This document shows, piece by piece, positions 53,835 through 63,547 of a stretch of DNA of 64,000 nt. Source of the stretch: Candidatus Bipolaricaulis sibiricus (GTDB taxonomy: Bacteria > Bipolaricaulota > Bipolaricaulia > Bipolaricaulales > Bipolaricaulaceae); contig CP034928.1 of assembly GCA_004102645.1 (NCBI GenBank), forward strand, positions 1,170,153-1,234,152, written 5' to 3'. Within the stretch, counting starts at the first letter, position 1. Every line of letters begins with the position of its first letter. A model generated the notes under the pieces. The model was not told the DNA's origin and did not search any database. It saw only the letters and a list, made by a program, of their open reading frames with translations. The translations under genes were made by a program, and so were the position numbers.

Positions 53835-53864
53835 TTGACAGACCCCATCCTAAGCGCCTATCAT
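53835..53864 (+). promoter_or_regulatory. Promoter of slipin gene
   Basis: A perfect TTGACA and TATCAT are separated by 18 bp, predicting a start near 53871 and a 19-nt leader with AAGGAGG. Confidence 0.65.
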
Positions 53865-53889
53865 GCACAGGACAACCAAGGAGGCAACG

Positions 53890-54636
53890 ATGCTGACATT
53901 CGTTGTGATCGCAGCGTTGGTGTTGCTGTTCTTGTCCAGCGCGATCAAGGTCGTTCGGGAGTACGAGCGAGGCGTGATCTTCCGGCTCGGCCGCCTCGTT
54001 GGGGCCCGCGGGCCGGGGTTGTTCCTCATCATTCCGCTCGTCGACAAAATGGTGAAGGTGGACCTGCGCACGATCACCCTCGACGTGCCTCCCCAGGAGG
54101 TCATCACCCGTGACAACGTCCCCGTCAACGTGAACGCCGTCGTCTACTTCCGCGTGGTCGACCCCCAGGCGTCGGTTGTCGAGGTGCTTGACTACATCGA
54201 GGCCACGCGCCAGATCTCGATGACCACGCTCCGCTCCGTGTTGGGCCGCGTGGAGCTCGATGACATCCTCTCCGAGCGGGACAAGCTGAACCGTGAGCTC
54301 CAGCAGATCATCGACGACCACACCGATCCTTGGGGAATCAAGGTCAGCACGGTCGAGATCAAGGACGTGAAGATCCCGACCGAGATGCAGCGTGCGATTG
54401 CCCGCCAGGCGGAGGCCGAGCGCGAGCGGCGCAGCAAGATCATCAACGCGGAGGGGGAGTTCCAGGCCGCGGAGCGGCTGCGCGAGGCCGCGGCGATCAT
54501 GCACGAGGCGCCAGGGGCGCTCCAGCTCCGCTACCTCCAGACCCTCTCGGAGATCTCCACCGAGAACGCGACGACGATCGTGTTCCCGGTCCCGATCGAA
54601 CTGCTCGACGCGCTGCGGCCACGCGGTCAGGGTTGA
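53890..54636 (+). CDS. Slipin/stomatin-like SPFH protein
   Basis: A 248-residue protein. A short N-terminal membrane helix ([18 protein letters not shown]) precedes the SPFH domain: [23 protein letters not shown], then [23 protein letters not shown] and [36 protein letters not shown], a coiled coil used in oligomerisation. Slipins form membrane scaffolds. Usually a nodulation-type NfeD protease partner lies nearby; here the neighbour is a YycJ-like hydrolase instead. AAGGAGG start. Confidence 0.93.
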   Translation: MLTFVVIAALVLLFLSSAIKVVREYERGVIFRLGRLVGARGPGLFLIIPLVDKMVKVDLRTITLDVPPQEVITRDNVPVNVNAVVYFRVVDPQASVVEVLDYIEATRQISMTTLRSVLGRVELDDILSERDKLNRELQQIIDDHTDPWGIKVSTVEIKDVKIPTEMQRAIARQAEAERERRSKIINAEGEFQAAERLREAAAIMHEAPGALQLRYLQTLSEISTENATTIVFPVPIELLDALRPRGQG

Positions 54637-55367
54637 GGATCTGCGCGCTGGGCAGCGGCTCGTCGGGGAATGCCCTTCTCGTCGAAGGGCCTCGTGGAGT
54701 CTTCCTGGTCGACGCGGGGCTTCCCTGGCGCGAGATCGAATCCCGAGCCGTCCAGGCCGGGCTGAGCCTAGCCGGGCTGGAGTGGGTCGTCCTCACGCAC
54801 GAGCACACGGACCACGTTCGGGGCCTGGACCGGCTGCGCCGGCGCGGGGTGAGGGTGGCAGCGAGTGCGGGGACCCTTCGCGCCCTCGCCATCGAGGGAA
54901 CCGTGCTCGAGCCGGGTATGGAGATCGCCGGGGTGCGGGTATTCGCGTTCCCGATCCCCCACGACGCGCGGCAGCCTGTGGGATTCCGCTTCGAGGCCAA
55001 CGGGACGCGGATGGGGATCGCCACAGATCTCGGGCGGATCACAGACGACGTGCTGACTGCGCTCACTCCCTGCCAAACGGTTGTGTTGGAGGCGAACCAC
55101 GATGTGTCGATGCTCCTGTCCGGGCCCTACCCGTGGCCACTCAAGCTGAGAATCCTTGGCCCCGACGGGCACCTCGCCAACGAGGAGACGGGCCGCGCGG
55201 TTCGGCGGCTGGGGAGCGAGCTCCGGCAGGTCCTCCTCGCACACCTCTCGGACGAAAACAACACGCCCGCGCTGGCCCTGGAGACGGTGGCGCAAGCCGT
55301 CGACGGCTGGCGTGGACGCCTGTACCTTACCTACCCGGACCGACCAAGCGTGGTGGTCGGAGCGTAG
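54633..55367 (+). CDS. Metallo-beta-lactamase-fold protein, YycJ/WalJ type
   Basis: A 244-residue MBL-fold hydrolase. [23 protein letters not shown] is the family's opening, and the zinc motif is HEHTDHVRG. Later His and Asp are in [12 protein letters not shown] and [10 protein letters not shown]. YycJ-type proteins are implicated as nucleases or in cell-wall/DNA handling. It appears to start at TTG in a TTGA overlap with the slipin stop. Its end overlaps the ftsI 3' end by 37 bp in a convergent arrangement. Confidence 0.88.
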   Translation: MRICALGSGSSGNALLVEGPRGVFLVDAGLPWREIESRAVQAGLSLAGLEWVVLTHEHTDHVRGLDRLRRRGVRVAASAGTLRALAIEGTVLEPGMEIAGVRVFAFPIPHDARQPVGFRFEANGTRMGIATDLGRITDDVLTALTPCQTVVLEANHDVSMLLSGPYPWPLKLRILGPDGHLANEETGRAVRRLGSELRQVLLAHLSDENNTPALALETVAQAVDGWRGRLYLTYPDRPSVVVGA

Positions 55368-57004
55368 GGGCGCACGATCCCAAGCTGAGCCATTCCGCGC
55401 ACGATCTCCCCCACGCTCGGCACAGCGGTGGACCCGCTCCAGAACTCCGGGTTGGTCGACGTTTGGTACACGGCGAGAATCACGAACTGCGGCTCCTCCC
55501 ACGGGAAGAACGCGGCCATCCCCGTTGTCACGTGATCGGCCACGTACCCCCGTCCGGGAATCGCCATCTCCGCAGTTCCGGACTTCCCGCCGACGTTGAA
55601 CCCGGGAACGGCCGCCGGGGTGCCTGTTCCCACGTTCACGGTGTACCCGAGAACCTCCCGCATGGTCCGGCAGGCGGCGGCGGATGCGATCTGCCCGCGC
55701 ACCTCGGCCGGTCCCGGCAACAGGCGAGGGCGAACGAGCGTCCCCCCGTTCGCCAGCGCCGCGAACGCTGCCCCAAGCTGGATCCCGGTCACGGCGACTC
55801 CCTGTCCGAACGAGGTCACAGCGAGGTCGAGCGCGGTCCACCTTTCCCGCGGGTTGACGATCCCGTTCACCTCACCGGGGAGTTCGATCCCCGTCCTTTG
55901 GCCAAATCCCATGCGGGTCACGTAGGCGTACGTTCGCTCGATCCCAAGACGCTCTGCCACCTGCACGAGCACCGTGTTCACCGACTCCGCCATCGCCCGA
56001 CGGAACGTGACCGTGCCGTAGCTCCTGCCCCGCGCGTTCTTGACTTGTACTCCGCCTACAAGGATCGGTGAGTCGCCGGAGAACACGTCATCCGGCGTGA
56101 CCAGTCCCTGGTCGAACGCCGCGAGGCCCACGAGGGCCTTGAACAGGGAACCGGGCTCGAACACGTGCGTAACGGACCACGGGTGGAGCAGCGCCGGGTC
56201 GGGGCGCCCCGGGTCCACGGCCGGGCCGTGGGCGAGCCCCAGGACCTCTCCCGTGTGGGGGTCCATCACCAGAGCGAACCCCCGCTCAGCTCCCGCGTAG
56301 GTTTGCAGACCGCGCGCGATCTCTCGCTCGCACACCCACTGGATGCGGACGTCCAGCGTGAGCTGCAGCGGCTGGCCAGGCGCACCGGGGTCCTCCTCCC
56401 ACAGGTCGAGGATCTGCCCCCCCGGTCCTCGCAGCAGGCGGACCCGCCGCGGTCGCCCGGCAAGGTGCTCGTCGAACAGAAGTTCCATCCCTGCCAGACC
56501 GACCCCATCCACTCCCACCACCCCCAGCACAGGCAAGGCAAGGGAGCCCTGGGGATAGGCTCGCTTCCAGGACTCAAAGAACAGCAACCCCCGAATTCCC
56601 AGGCTCTGCGCCTGGGCGCGGATTCGCTGCCCAACGCTGTAGTCTACCGCTCGGGATAACCAGGTGAAGTACGACGTGCGGTACACCCGATCGGACGCCT
56701 CGCTTCGGGACATGCCCAGCTCGCGCACGAGGAGATCCACCAACAGTTCAGGCTTGGTAAGGAGGTAGTTGTCCAGCGCAATTGCGTACGCGGGGACATC
56801 GTAGGCGAGCGGGACTCCGTTCCGATCGTAGATCGCTCCTCTCCGTGCCGGAAGCTCAACAACGTCCTCCTGGATGGACTGGGCCACTGCCGACCACCGG
56901 CGGTGCTCGACAACCTGAAGTTGGACGAGCCGGCCCACCACGACCAAACCCCCCAATGCCAGCACCGAGAACGCCACGATCGCGCGGCTAATGGTTCCCT
57001 CCAC
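55331..57004 (-). CDS. ftsI: Penicillin-binding protein, FtsI/PBP3-like
   Basis: A 557-residue septal peptidoglycan transpeptidase. The N-terminal helix (AIVAFSVLALGGLVVVGRL) anchors it. The dimerisation region (GAIYDRNGVPLA) leads to the catalytic domain with SxxK Ser286-Lys289 (PGSLFKA), SVN at 341-343 and KSGT at 474-477. The GTG start overlaps the ftsL-like gene by 17 nt. It is the last gene of a short division cluster and is convergent with yycJ-like; no murE or murF follows here. Confidence 0.93.
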   Translation of the reverse strand: MEGTISRAIVAFSVLALGGLVVVGRLVQLQVVEHRRWSAVAQSIQEDVVELPARRGAIYDRNGVPLAYDVPAYAIALDNYLLTKPELLVDLLVRELGMSRSEASDRVYRTSYFTWLSRAVDYSVGQRIRAQAQSLGIRGLLFFESWKRAYPQGSLALPVLGVVGVDGVGLAGMELLFDEHLAGRPRRVRLLRGPGGQILDLWEEDPGAPGQPLQLTLDVRIQWVCEREIARGLQTYAGAERGFALVMDPHTGEVLGLAHGPAVDPGRPDPALLHPWSVTHVFEPGSLFKALVGLAAFDQGLVTPDDVFSGDSPILVGGVQVKNARGRSYGTVTFRRAMAESVNTVLVQVAERLGIERTYAYVTRMGFGQRTGIELPGEVNGIVNPRERWTALDLAVTSFGQGVAVTGIQLGAAFAALANGGTLVRPRLLPGPAEVRGQIASAAACRTMREVLGYTVNVGTGTPAAVPGFNVGGKSGTAEMAIPGRGYVADHVTTGMAAFFPWEEPQFVILAVYQTSTNPEFWSGSTAVPSVGEIVRGMAQLGIVRPYAPTTTLGRSG

Positions 57005-57329
57005 CGAGCACGAGGTACCGGGTACGCTTCTCGTCGAACGGGACCATCCCCAGCGCACGCGCCCGCAGGGCGACCTCCTCCAGGGAGTACGCCCGATCGA
57101 CCTTATAGACCAGGTCTAGCCTGACCCGATCAAGGTCCTGCAGCGAAAGCAAGGCCCGCGCTCGTTCCGCGCGGAGGGTCGACAGAACGCTCCCTTGCCA
57201 CAGGTAGAGGAAGACAAGTCCCGCCACCACAGCGCCCGCAGCGATCCATAGGGCGACACCTCCCCCTAAGGCATGGTCACGGCGCCCCCGCTCCGGCCGG
57301 GGTCTCTCTCCCGCGCTCAACCCACGCAC
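56988..57329 (-). CDS. FtsL-like small division protein
   Basis: A 113-residue protein with one helix (GGVALWIAAGAVVAGLVFLYLW) after a basic N-terminus, then a coiled-coil segment (LRAERARALLSLQDLDRVRLDLVYKVD) and a closing EVALRARALGMVPFDE. Size, topology, and the position between rsmH and ftsI mark it as FtsL-like. The GTG start lies 6 nt after a TATCCT box with no good ribosome binding site, so it could be leaderless. FtsL sequences are poorly conserved, so position counts heavily here. Confidence 0.8.
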   Translation of the reverse strand: MRGLSAGERPRPERGRRDHALGGGVALWIAAGAVVAGLVFLYLWQGSVLSTLRAERARALLSLQDLDRVRLDLVYKVDRAYSLEEVALRARALGMVPFDEKRTRYLVLGGGNH

Positions 57330-57354
57330 GCCCCCAGGATAGGACGGGAAGACC

Positions 57355-58248
57355 TCACGATCGCGGACAACTGGCCGGGGGCAGACCGACCTCGGACACC
57401 CGCGCCGCCCGGAGCTTCGCCGATCGGGCTCGTGGATTGCGGGCAAGCTCCTCCTCAGCCGGGGTGATCGGCTTCTTCGTGAGGACCTCGAGCCGGCCAG
57501 CGAGGGCTCCCTCCCGCAAGAAGTGCTTCACGATCCGGTCCTCAAGCGAGTGAAACGAGATCACACACAGGACGCCTCCCGAAGCGAGAAGGGACACAGC
57601 GGCGGGAAGCGCCTCGCGGAGAGCCCCCAACTCGTCGTTCACCGCGATCCGCAAGGCCTGGAACGTCCGTGTGGCGGGGTGGATGCGGTGACGGCCCGGA
57701 GGGTAGGCCCGCGAGACCAGGGAGGCAAGCTCGCCCGTCGTGTGGAGCGGTCGGGCCCGCACGATGGCCCGCGCGATCCGCCTCCCGTACCGCTCCTCAC
57801 CGTACTCCCACAGCAAGCGCGCCAAGTCGGGCTCAGGGAGTCCGTTCACGAGGTCGGCGGCAGTGGTGGGGGCGTCGGGGTCCATCCGCATGTCGAGGGG
57901 CCCCTCGGCTCGGAAGGAGAACCCGCGGTCCGGGGCGTCGAACTGGAGGGACGACGCCCCGAGGTCAAGGAGAATCCCGTCCAGAGCGGGGAGGCCCAGT
58001 GGGGCGAGAAGCGCACGGAGGTCCCGGAAGTTCCCCCGCACGAGGGTTACGCGATCGCCGAACGGGGATAGCCGCTCGCGAGCGAGGGCCAGCGCGTAGG
58101 GGTCCTGGTCGACGCCGACGACGAACGCACCGCGAGCAAGGAGCGCCGCGGTGTGGCCTCCCGCACCCACCGTCGCGTCGACGTACCTCTTCCCCGGGCC
58201 GGGGTCAAGGAACCCGACGACCTCTGTCGGGAGGACCGGTTCGTGCAC
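57355..58248 (-). CDS. rsmH: 16S rRNA (cytosine-1402-N4)-methyltransferase
   Basis: A 297-residue SAM-dependent enzyme. [11 protein letters not shown] opens, and [30 protein letters not shown] is the SAM-binding region. [12 protein letters not shown], the [24 protein letters not shown] block and [18 protein letters not shown] are conserved. The start is GTG, with no strong ribosome binding site. It follows the propeller lipoprotein by 11 nt and precedes the FtsL-like gene by 25 nt. Confidence 0.95.
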   Translation of the reverse strand: MHEPVLPTEVVGFLDPGPGKRYVDATVGAGGHTAALLARGAFVVGVDQDPYALALARERLSPFGDRVTLVRGNFRDLRALLAPLGLPALDGILLDLGASSLQFDAPDRGFSFRAEGPLDMRMDPDAPTTAADLVNGLPEPDLARLLWEYGEERYGRRIARAIVRARPLHTTGELASLVSRAYPPGRHRIHPATRTFQALRIAVNDELGALREALPAAVSLLASGGVLCVISFHSLEDRIVKHFLREGALAGRLEVLTKKPITPAEEELARNPRARSAKLRAARVSEVGLPPASCPRS

Positions 58249-58259
58249 GCTCGACCCCG

Positions 58260-59300
58260 CTACCGCTGTCGGGAAAGGAGGTCTGCCGCCTCCCCGTCGA
58301 CCAGGCGAACAAGCCGTGGCTGATCGCCCTCGATCGCGGCGAGGAGCCCGTTCTTCCCCCACCGCACCCACAGGGCACCCTCGCTCCCGGGGACGGGGGC
58401 AATCTCCCTGGTCGCGAGGTCACAGACAAACACCCCCTGCACCGGCCGATCCAACGCCTGAGCCACAAAGGCTACCCTCTCCCCATCGGGCGCGAACACC
58501 GGTGAGATGGCCGGCGTCGCGATCCGTGTCACCCGCCCTTCCTCAAGGTCCACCAGGTACAGGGTCGGCACGGGCTCAGCCTGGGGCTCGACGACCGCCG
58601 GCTCGTCGTCGAGGGAGATCGCGAGGTACCGCCCTGCCGGATCGAGGGCCAACGAGACAGAGGAGAAGAACAGAAAGGTTGCCTCGCGCTCGTTCCCCAC
58701 CGCGATCCGGACCGGGAGCCTTCCCTCCCCGAGCCAGGAGAAGGTACCGTCAGCGCTCAGAACGGCCGTCCGGTCTCCGGCCGCCCGGAACGCGAGGACG
58801 CCGCTCTCGAACCGATCTGCCTCCCCCGTCTCTCGATCGACACCCCACAAGGCGACCGACTCGCCCTCCGCCCGGAGGAAGAGGACCCTCTTATCCCCCG
58901 CATAGCGCGGGGAGAAGAGAAGATCCGGGCACGCGAACACCTCCCGCACCGCTCGGCCCGGGGACCATTCCAGGAGACGGCTTGCGACCGGGAGCCCGTA
59001 TTCGTCCGTGTCCACGACGAGCAGCAGCCACCCCTCGAGCGACGCATCGCATACCTGGACGACCTGAGCCTCCTCCGGGACGAAGGGCTCCCCAGCAGGG
59101 TTCCCCACGGGGTCGAGAACCCACACCACACCTGGGCCGAAGAAGTCGTACTCGCCCGACGAGGAGAGCACGACGGCGATCGATCCGTCCGGCCCCTCCA
59201 CCGGAAGGTTGGGGAACACGCTGCACCCAGCGAGGGCCAACATCAGAACGAGCCCGAGCTCCCACGCTCCGCGTCGTCGCAGGTCGGTGTCTGCACTCAT
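58260..59300 (-). CDS. Lipoprotein with beta-propeller (TolB/WD40-like) repeats
   Basis: A 346-residue lipoprotein, lipobox LALAGC near residue 22, then a beta-propeller with repeated blades (for example [47 protein letters not shown]). These resemble TolB/DPP-IV-type propellers that bind partners in the periplasm. The ATG lies 6 nt after TACACT, suggesting a leaderless start. It heads the cluster in the position where mraZ would often lie; it may link envelope sensing to division. Confidence 0.82.
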   Translation of the reverse strand: MSADTDLRRRGAWELGLVLMLALAGCSVFPNLPVEGPDGSIAVVLSSSGEYDFFGPGVVWVLDPVGNPAGEPFVPEEAQVVQVCDASLEGWLLLVVDTDEYGLPVASRLLEWSPGRAVREVFACPDLLFSPRYAGDKRVLFLRAEGESVALWGVDRETGEADRFESGVLAFRAAGDRTAVLSADGTFSWLGEGRLPVRIAVGNEREATFLFFSSVSLALDPAGRYLAISLDDEPAVVEPQAEPVPTLYLVDLEEGRVTRIATPAISPVFAPDGERVAFVAQALDRPVQGVFVCDLATREIAPVPGSEGALWVRWGKNGLLAAIEGDQPRLVRLVDGEAADLLSRQR

Positions 59301-59869
59301 GGTCGGAGTGTACTGCCACGCCGGCCCGGTGTCGGTCCAGGAGGCAGACCTTGAACCTCCTGTGCTGCTCCAAGGCCTCCAACCTGTGTGCAGCGCGGTC
59401 CCTGCAACCGACACCGATCGCCACCACCCACTGCCGCGCCCGTCGAGACCGGGGGGGAGCCTGGCAGGAAGGCTGGTTGGGACTCCGAGTCGCCCACGGG
59501 CGCGGCTCGGGCCCTCTCGGGCCACCCCGCAGACCGGGTGGACGAGGACGCACGCCCCGTGGGAAGCGGACCCGCTCGGCACGGCCCCCCTCCGCGCTGC
59601 CTTGTCACCCAGCCTGCGACGCGCATGCCCGGCGCAAGACGATCCTCGCGATGCGTCTCCCTTGCCGCTGCACGGAATCCCGAGCTCCCGTGGGAGGGCC
59701 TAACGGCCCCGTCCTGACTTCCGGAAGGATGCATGCCCCAGCCCAGTCGGCGAGCACCCGTGACCCGATGGTTCGCCCTGCGCGACCAGGTCGCGCCACG
59801 TGACGCGCGATTGGCTTGTGAGAGGAGACAGCTCCGTCGCGGGACCGGCCGCGGACACCCCGCACCCCG
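59301..59869. other. Intergenic region, no gene recognised
   Basis: About 570 nt between the lipoprotein and the exported hydrolase. I examined both strands for RNase P, SRP or tmRNA cores and a protein gene and found none that fit. GC-rich inverted segments occur, for example CGGGCCCTCTCGGGCC near 59508, but no clear terminator. The lipoprotein promoter lies at the right-hand edge of its gene. Confidence 0.45.
59307..59335 (-). promoter_or_regulatory. Promoter of propeller lipoprotein, probably leaderless
   Basis: CCGACA and TACACT are separated by 17 bp on the minus strand, and TACACT ends 6 nt before the ATG. The -35 box is partial. Confidence 0.45.
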
Positions 59870-61224
59870 TCATCTTCGCACAAGGACGGCCCCCACGTCC
59901 GCTTCCCAGCGGCCGAGGGACGTCCGATCAGCAAGCTCCAGCACTGCCGCAAGCTGCAAGATTCGGTCGGGGATGGACTCCGGGGCGAGAAGCCCCCGGA
60001 TGTTGTCGTAGTTCACTTCGAGGTTCACAGCGTTGTCGGGCGGGGCGCTCGCTGCTGGAAGGAGCGCCTGGACGTAGGCCGCGTCGGGATTGAGGCGAAT
60101 CCAGAGAAGGCCCGCGTTTCGCCACCCATCGTACTGAAGGACGATGTGAGGGTAGTCGGGGGTGTTCTGCACATGGTCTTGGACCGATCCGATCACGATC
60201 ACGCGCAGATCAGGATTCCCGGCAACTGCGGCCCCGTAGTAACGGCTCATATCGCGGACACCCCAGAACGCGCGAGCCTCGTCGACGGTCGCCACGTCCG
60301 CTGGCCACGGCGCCAGAGCTCCCCACGCTTCCGCCGCCTCCAGTGCCGAGACGGAGTAGACCCGCTTCTCGACATCTCCGAACGTGCCCATGTAGGCACC
60401 CAAAGCATAATCGCCCCGGTCGTAGCGGCCGTTCGCATTGAGGTCGTGGTAGAGGACCCCCGGTTCGACGCTCCCCCGCGGGCCGGCCTCCCCAGACCGC
60501 GCCGCGGGATCCCAGCGCAGACTGCTCCCGTCCACCCCACACCGCGCCCCCTCGGATGTAAGCCCGCACGACCCCGGCACGTAGGCAGGGTTGGGCGCGT
60601 CCCGACCGCCAAGATCCACCGTCGTGAACTGAACTCCCGCCGGATTCTCCCAACCCACGTACCAGTCGACCCCCATCTCCTGCCCGAACAACCCAAGGGC
60701 GACGGTAGCCGTGTTCCCACCGTTGGAAACCCCGATCAGTCCGACCTGAACGACCGGATAGGGCAACAGGTCGGCCAGTGCGCACCCCGTTGTGGTACGG
60801 CCTTCCCCCTGCAGGAACCGGACCACGTCCCGCAGAGCACGCAACGAGTCGAGTCCCCGGTGATCGTAGGTCCCACCCGAGGCGAGGGGCGGCCGACCTC
60901 CCCCGGGAAACGCAAACTGCACTCGAATCAGCCCCTGGCCCACGTACGGATCAAGGCCGACACCGGCCGGGAGGTCCACCGAACCGGGCGAGTCCGCCCC
61001 AGGAACCTCGACGACCGCCGCGGTTCCTCCCTCGTACCGCGGCCGCTCGGGGTACGTGAGGCGAACGACGACCCCGCCTCCGCTGCGGCTTGAGACGAGA
61101 CCCACACCACGACCGTCCACCCTCCGGGAACCCTCTCCCGGGCCACCAACGGACAGCTTGCTGCCCCGGTCAGACCCGAGACCGCCATGGCAAGAGCGAG
61201 TCCGATCCGCCACCCAAGCGCCAC
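59870..61224 (-). CDS. Exported alpha/beta hydrolase, frameshifted as given
   Basis: A signal peptide (GWRIGLALAMAVSGLTGAA) follows a GTG with AAGGAGG 6 nt upstream. The mature part lies in a different frame: VVVRLTYPERPRYEGG onward, the nucleophile GVSNGGNTATV, then WYVGWENPAGVQF and a late DHVQNTPDYPH that supplies a possible His. One G missing in a G-run near 61080 joins the two frames. With it restored the protein would be about 450 residues. It could be an esterase or peptidase; the family is not certain. Confidence 0.75.
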
Positions 61225-61245
61225 CGGGAACCTCCTTCCGAGTCC

Positions 61246-62568
61246 CTACGCTGAGCTTCCCTTGGTGGCAGCGGCGAACGCCTCCCCCAACACGGACAAG
61301 CCCTCGCGCAGCGCGTCATCCGGAATGGTGAGAGGGACAAGGAACCGAACCACGTTTCCGTACACGCCCGCTGTTGGGAAGATCACCCCGCGCCGTAGAG
61401 CCTCGAGCTGCACGCGCTTTGTGGTCTCGGGGTCCGGCTCGCGGGACTTCCGGTCGCGGACCAGCTCCAACCCAACCATCGCTCCCAGGCCGCGCACGTC
61501 ACCGATCACCGCGTAGGTCCGCTCCAGGGCCCGCAGCTCGCGCACCAGGATCTCGCCGATGTGGTCAGCGCGGGCGAGGAGCCCCTCCTCCCGAATGATG
61601 TCGAGCACGGCGAGAGCAGCCGCGCAGGCCACCGGATTTCCCCCGTAGGTGGATCCGATTGCGCCGGGGATGGGCGCATCCATGACCTCGGCCCGTCCGA
61701 TCACCGCCGACAGAGGCAGTCCCCCGGCGATCGATTTCGCGACGCAGATGATGTCGGGCTCGATGCCGGCGTGTTCACAGGCGAAGAACCTCCCCGTCCG
61801 CCCGACTCCGCACTGCACCTCGTCCGCCACCAGCAGGAACCCGTGCCGGTCGGCGAGGTCTCGGAGGAAGGGGAGGAACTCGGGCGGCGGAACGATGAAC
61901 CCTCCCTCACCGATCACTGGCTCGACCACTACGCACGCCACCTCGCGCGGGTCGACCAGCGACAACATGCGCCGCTCGATCCCCGCCATCGGGATCGGAT
62001 ACCGGTAGGGATAGGGATAGGGCAATCGATACACGTCCGGCGCGTACGGCCCGAACCCAGCCTTGTACGGGACCGCCTTGTGGGTCATTGTCATCGTGAG
62101 CAAGGTCCGTCCGTGAAAGGCGTTGTCGAATACCAGCACGGCCTTCCGCCCGGTTGCCACGCGTGAGATCTTGACCGCGTTCTCCACCGCCTCCGCCCCC
62201 GAGTTGAAGAACGCGCACTTCTTGGGCGTGGGTCCCGGAGCGAGCTCGGCCAAACGCTCCGCCAAGTCTACGTAGGGCTCATAGGGCACGGCCGTGAAGT
62301 CCGTATGGAGGCTCAGCTCAGCCTGCTCCCGAACCGCAGCAACGACCTTGGGATGGTTGTGGCCAACGTTCATCACTCCCCATCCGCCAGAGAAGTCGAG
62401 GAAGCGGTTTCCATCAAGATCTTCGACCACGGACCCCTCGGCGCGGGCGGCGCAGAACGGCGACAGCGGGGCCAGGGGCTTGGCGATGTATCGCTCCTTC
62501 CGAAACAGCGCCGCCCTCGACCTCGGCCCGGGAATCTCGGTGGCCAACCGGATGTACTTGCGTGCCAT
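61246..62568 (-). CDS. Class III PLP aminotransferase, 4-aminobutyrate/ornithine type
   Basis: A 440-residue aminotransferase with AAGGAGGA before the ATG. FLDFSGGWGVMNVGHNHPKVVAAV, FFNSGAEAVENAVKISR (phosphate site), FHGRTLLTMTMT, LVADEVQCGVGRTG (Asp for the pyridine nitrogen) and the Schiff-base lysine in VAKSIAGGLPLSAVIG are present. Members act on 4-aminobutyrate, ornithine, acetylornithine or other omega-amino acids. Without neighbours of known pathway, the substrate is open; a GabT-like activity is most likely. It is the first gene after the RNase Z-like gene on this strand. Confidence 0.92.
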   Translation of the reverse strand: MARKYIRLATEIPGPRSRAALFRKERYIAKPLAPLSPFCAARAEGSVVEDLDGNRFLDFSGGWGVMNVGHNHPKVVAAVREQAELSLHTDFTAVPYEPYVDLAERLAELAPGPTPKKCAFFNSGAEAVENAVKISRVATGRKAVLVFDNAFHGRTLLTMTMTHKAVPYKAGFGPYAPDVYRLPYPYPYRYPIPMAGIERRMLSLVDPREVACVVVEPVIGEGGFIVPPPEFLPFLRDLADRHGFLLVADEVQCGVGRTGRFFACEHAGIEPDIICVAKSIAGGLPLSAVIGRAEVMDAPIPGAIGSTYGGNPVACAAALAVLDIIREEGLLARADHIGEILVRELRALERTYAVIGDVRGLGAMVGLELVRDRKSREPDPETTKRVQLEALRRGVIFPTAGVYGNVVRFLVPLTIPDDALREGLSVLGEAFAAATKGSSA

Positions 62569-62578
62569 GCATCCTCCT

Positions 62579-63424
62579 TCACTCGATCTCAACCACCTCT
62601 CCCGGCGGGATCAGACGAACCCTGAACGGGAGGTTCATCTTCTCGATCTCGCGGGCGACGGCCGTGAGCTCTCCTCGGTAGCGGCTGGAGAGGTGGAACA
62701 CGATGAGCTCCTTCTCGATCCCCGCCTCCCGGGCGACCTCAACGGCCTCCCAGAGGGTGCTGTGTTTGTACTCCTTCCTGTCCTCTTCGGCAAGGAACGT
62801 TGCCTCGTGGAACAGAACCTCGGTCCCGCGGATCGCTGCCGGGTTGAGGGGAACGGAATCCCCCCCGAACGAAACGAGATACTGCGTGTACTCCTCGGAG
62901 ATGTCGTCCTTCTTCCCTTCGCGGACCAGCGCAACGATGTCCTCCTGACGGAGCTCGCGGTACTCGGGCCGAAGTCGGCGGCGGACCTCGCACACGTTGT
63001 ACCCAAGCGAGGGCTCTCCCCGCGCGTGGATCGTCCCGAACGCCTCGATGTAGCGCGGCATTCGGCCTGCGAGCAGGACCACCCGATCACCCGCCTGGAG
63101 CGGGATCCACTCGAGATCGTACTGAAGGTTGCGGTTCGTGCGGGAGAAGTAGTGAATGAGCTCCGAGACGAAGTGGCTCCCCGCTGGGTAGTGAATGCGC
63201 AACTCCTTCTCGTGATCCCCCATCGCGTTGTTGCGGATGTTGATGAGTCCCATCAGACCCGAGATGTGATCCGCATGTCCGTGGGACAGGAACACGTGTT
63301 TGACGGCAAAGACCCGGTTCTCGAGACACGAGCTCACCCCCTCGCCGCAGTCGAACAGAATGCGATCCGGACCGTAGTAGATCCAGGTGGAGTAGAGCGC
63401 CTTCGAGTAGAGGACCGCCTTCAT
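62579..63424 (-). CDS. RNase Z-like metallo-beta-lactamase-fold protein
   Basis: A 281-residue MBL-fold protein with the RNase Z zinc signature (FLSHGHADHISGLMGLI; HxHxDH) and late FHLSSRY. It is shorter than some RNase Z proteins and has no exosite arm that I can see clearly. It may process tRNA 3' ends or be a related hydrolase. It ends 10 nt before the aminotransferase start. Confidence 0.85.
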   Translation of the reverse strand: MKAVLYSKALYSTWIYYGPDRILFDCGEGVSSCLENRVFAVKHVFLSHGHADHISGLMGLINIRNNAMGDHEKELRIHYPAGSHFVSELIHYFSRTNRNLQYDLEWIPLQAGDRVVLLAGRMPRYIEAFGTIHARGEPSLGYNVCEVRRRLRPEYRELRQEDIVALVREGKKDDISEEYTQYLVSFGGDSVPLNPAAIRGTEVLFHEATFLAEEDRKEYKHSTLWEAVEVAREAGIEKELIVFHLSSRYRGELTAVAREIEKMNLPFRVRLIPPGEVVEIE

Positions 63425-63547
63425 GTCCGTCTCCGATGGTACAGCACAACTGAACGCAGATCACAACACGATGTGCCCTCCGCGGCATCCGGAGCGTCCC
63501 CGCGCGCGATGAACCGCCTTCTCGCCGGGAGTACACTCGTCCCCGCC

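Noticed and set aside
59301-59869. Possible structured RNA in the 570-nt gap
   Set aside because: Contains a TTCCGGAAGG palindrome but none of the surrounding SRP or RNase P consensus.
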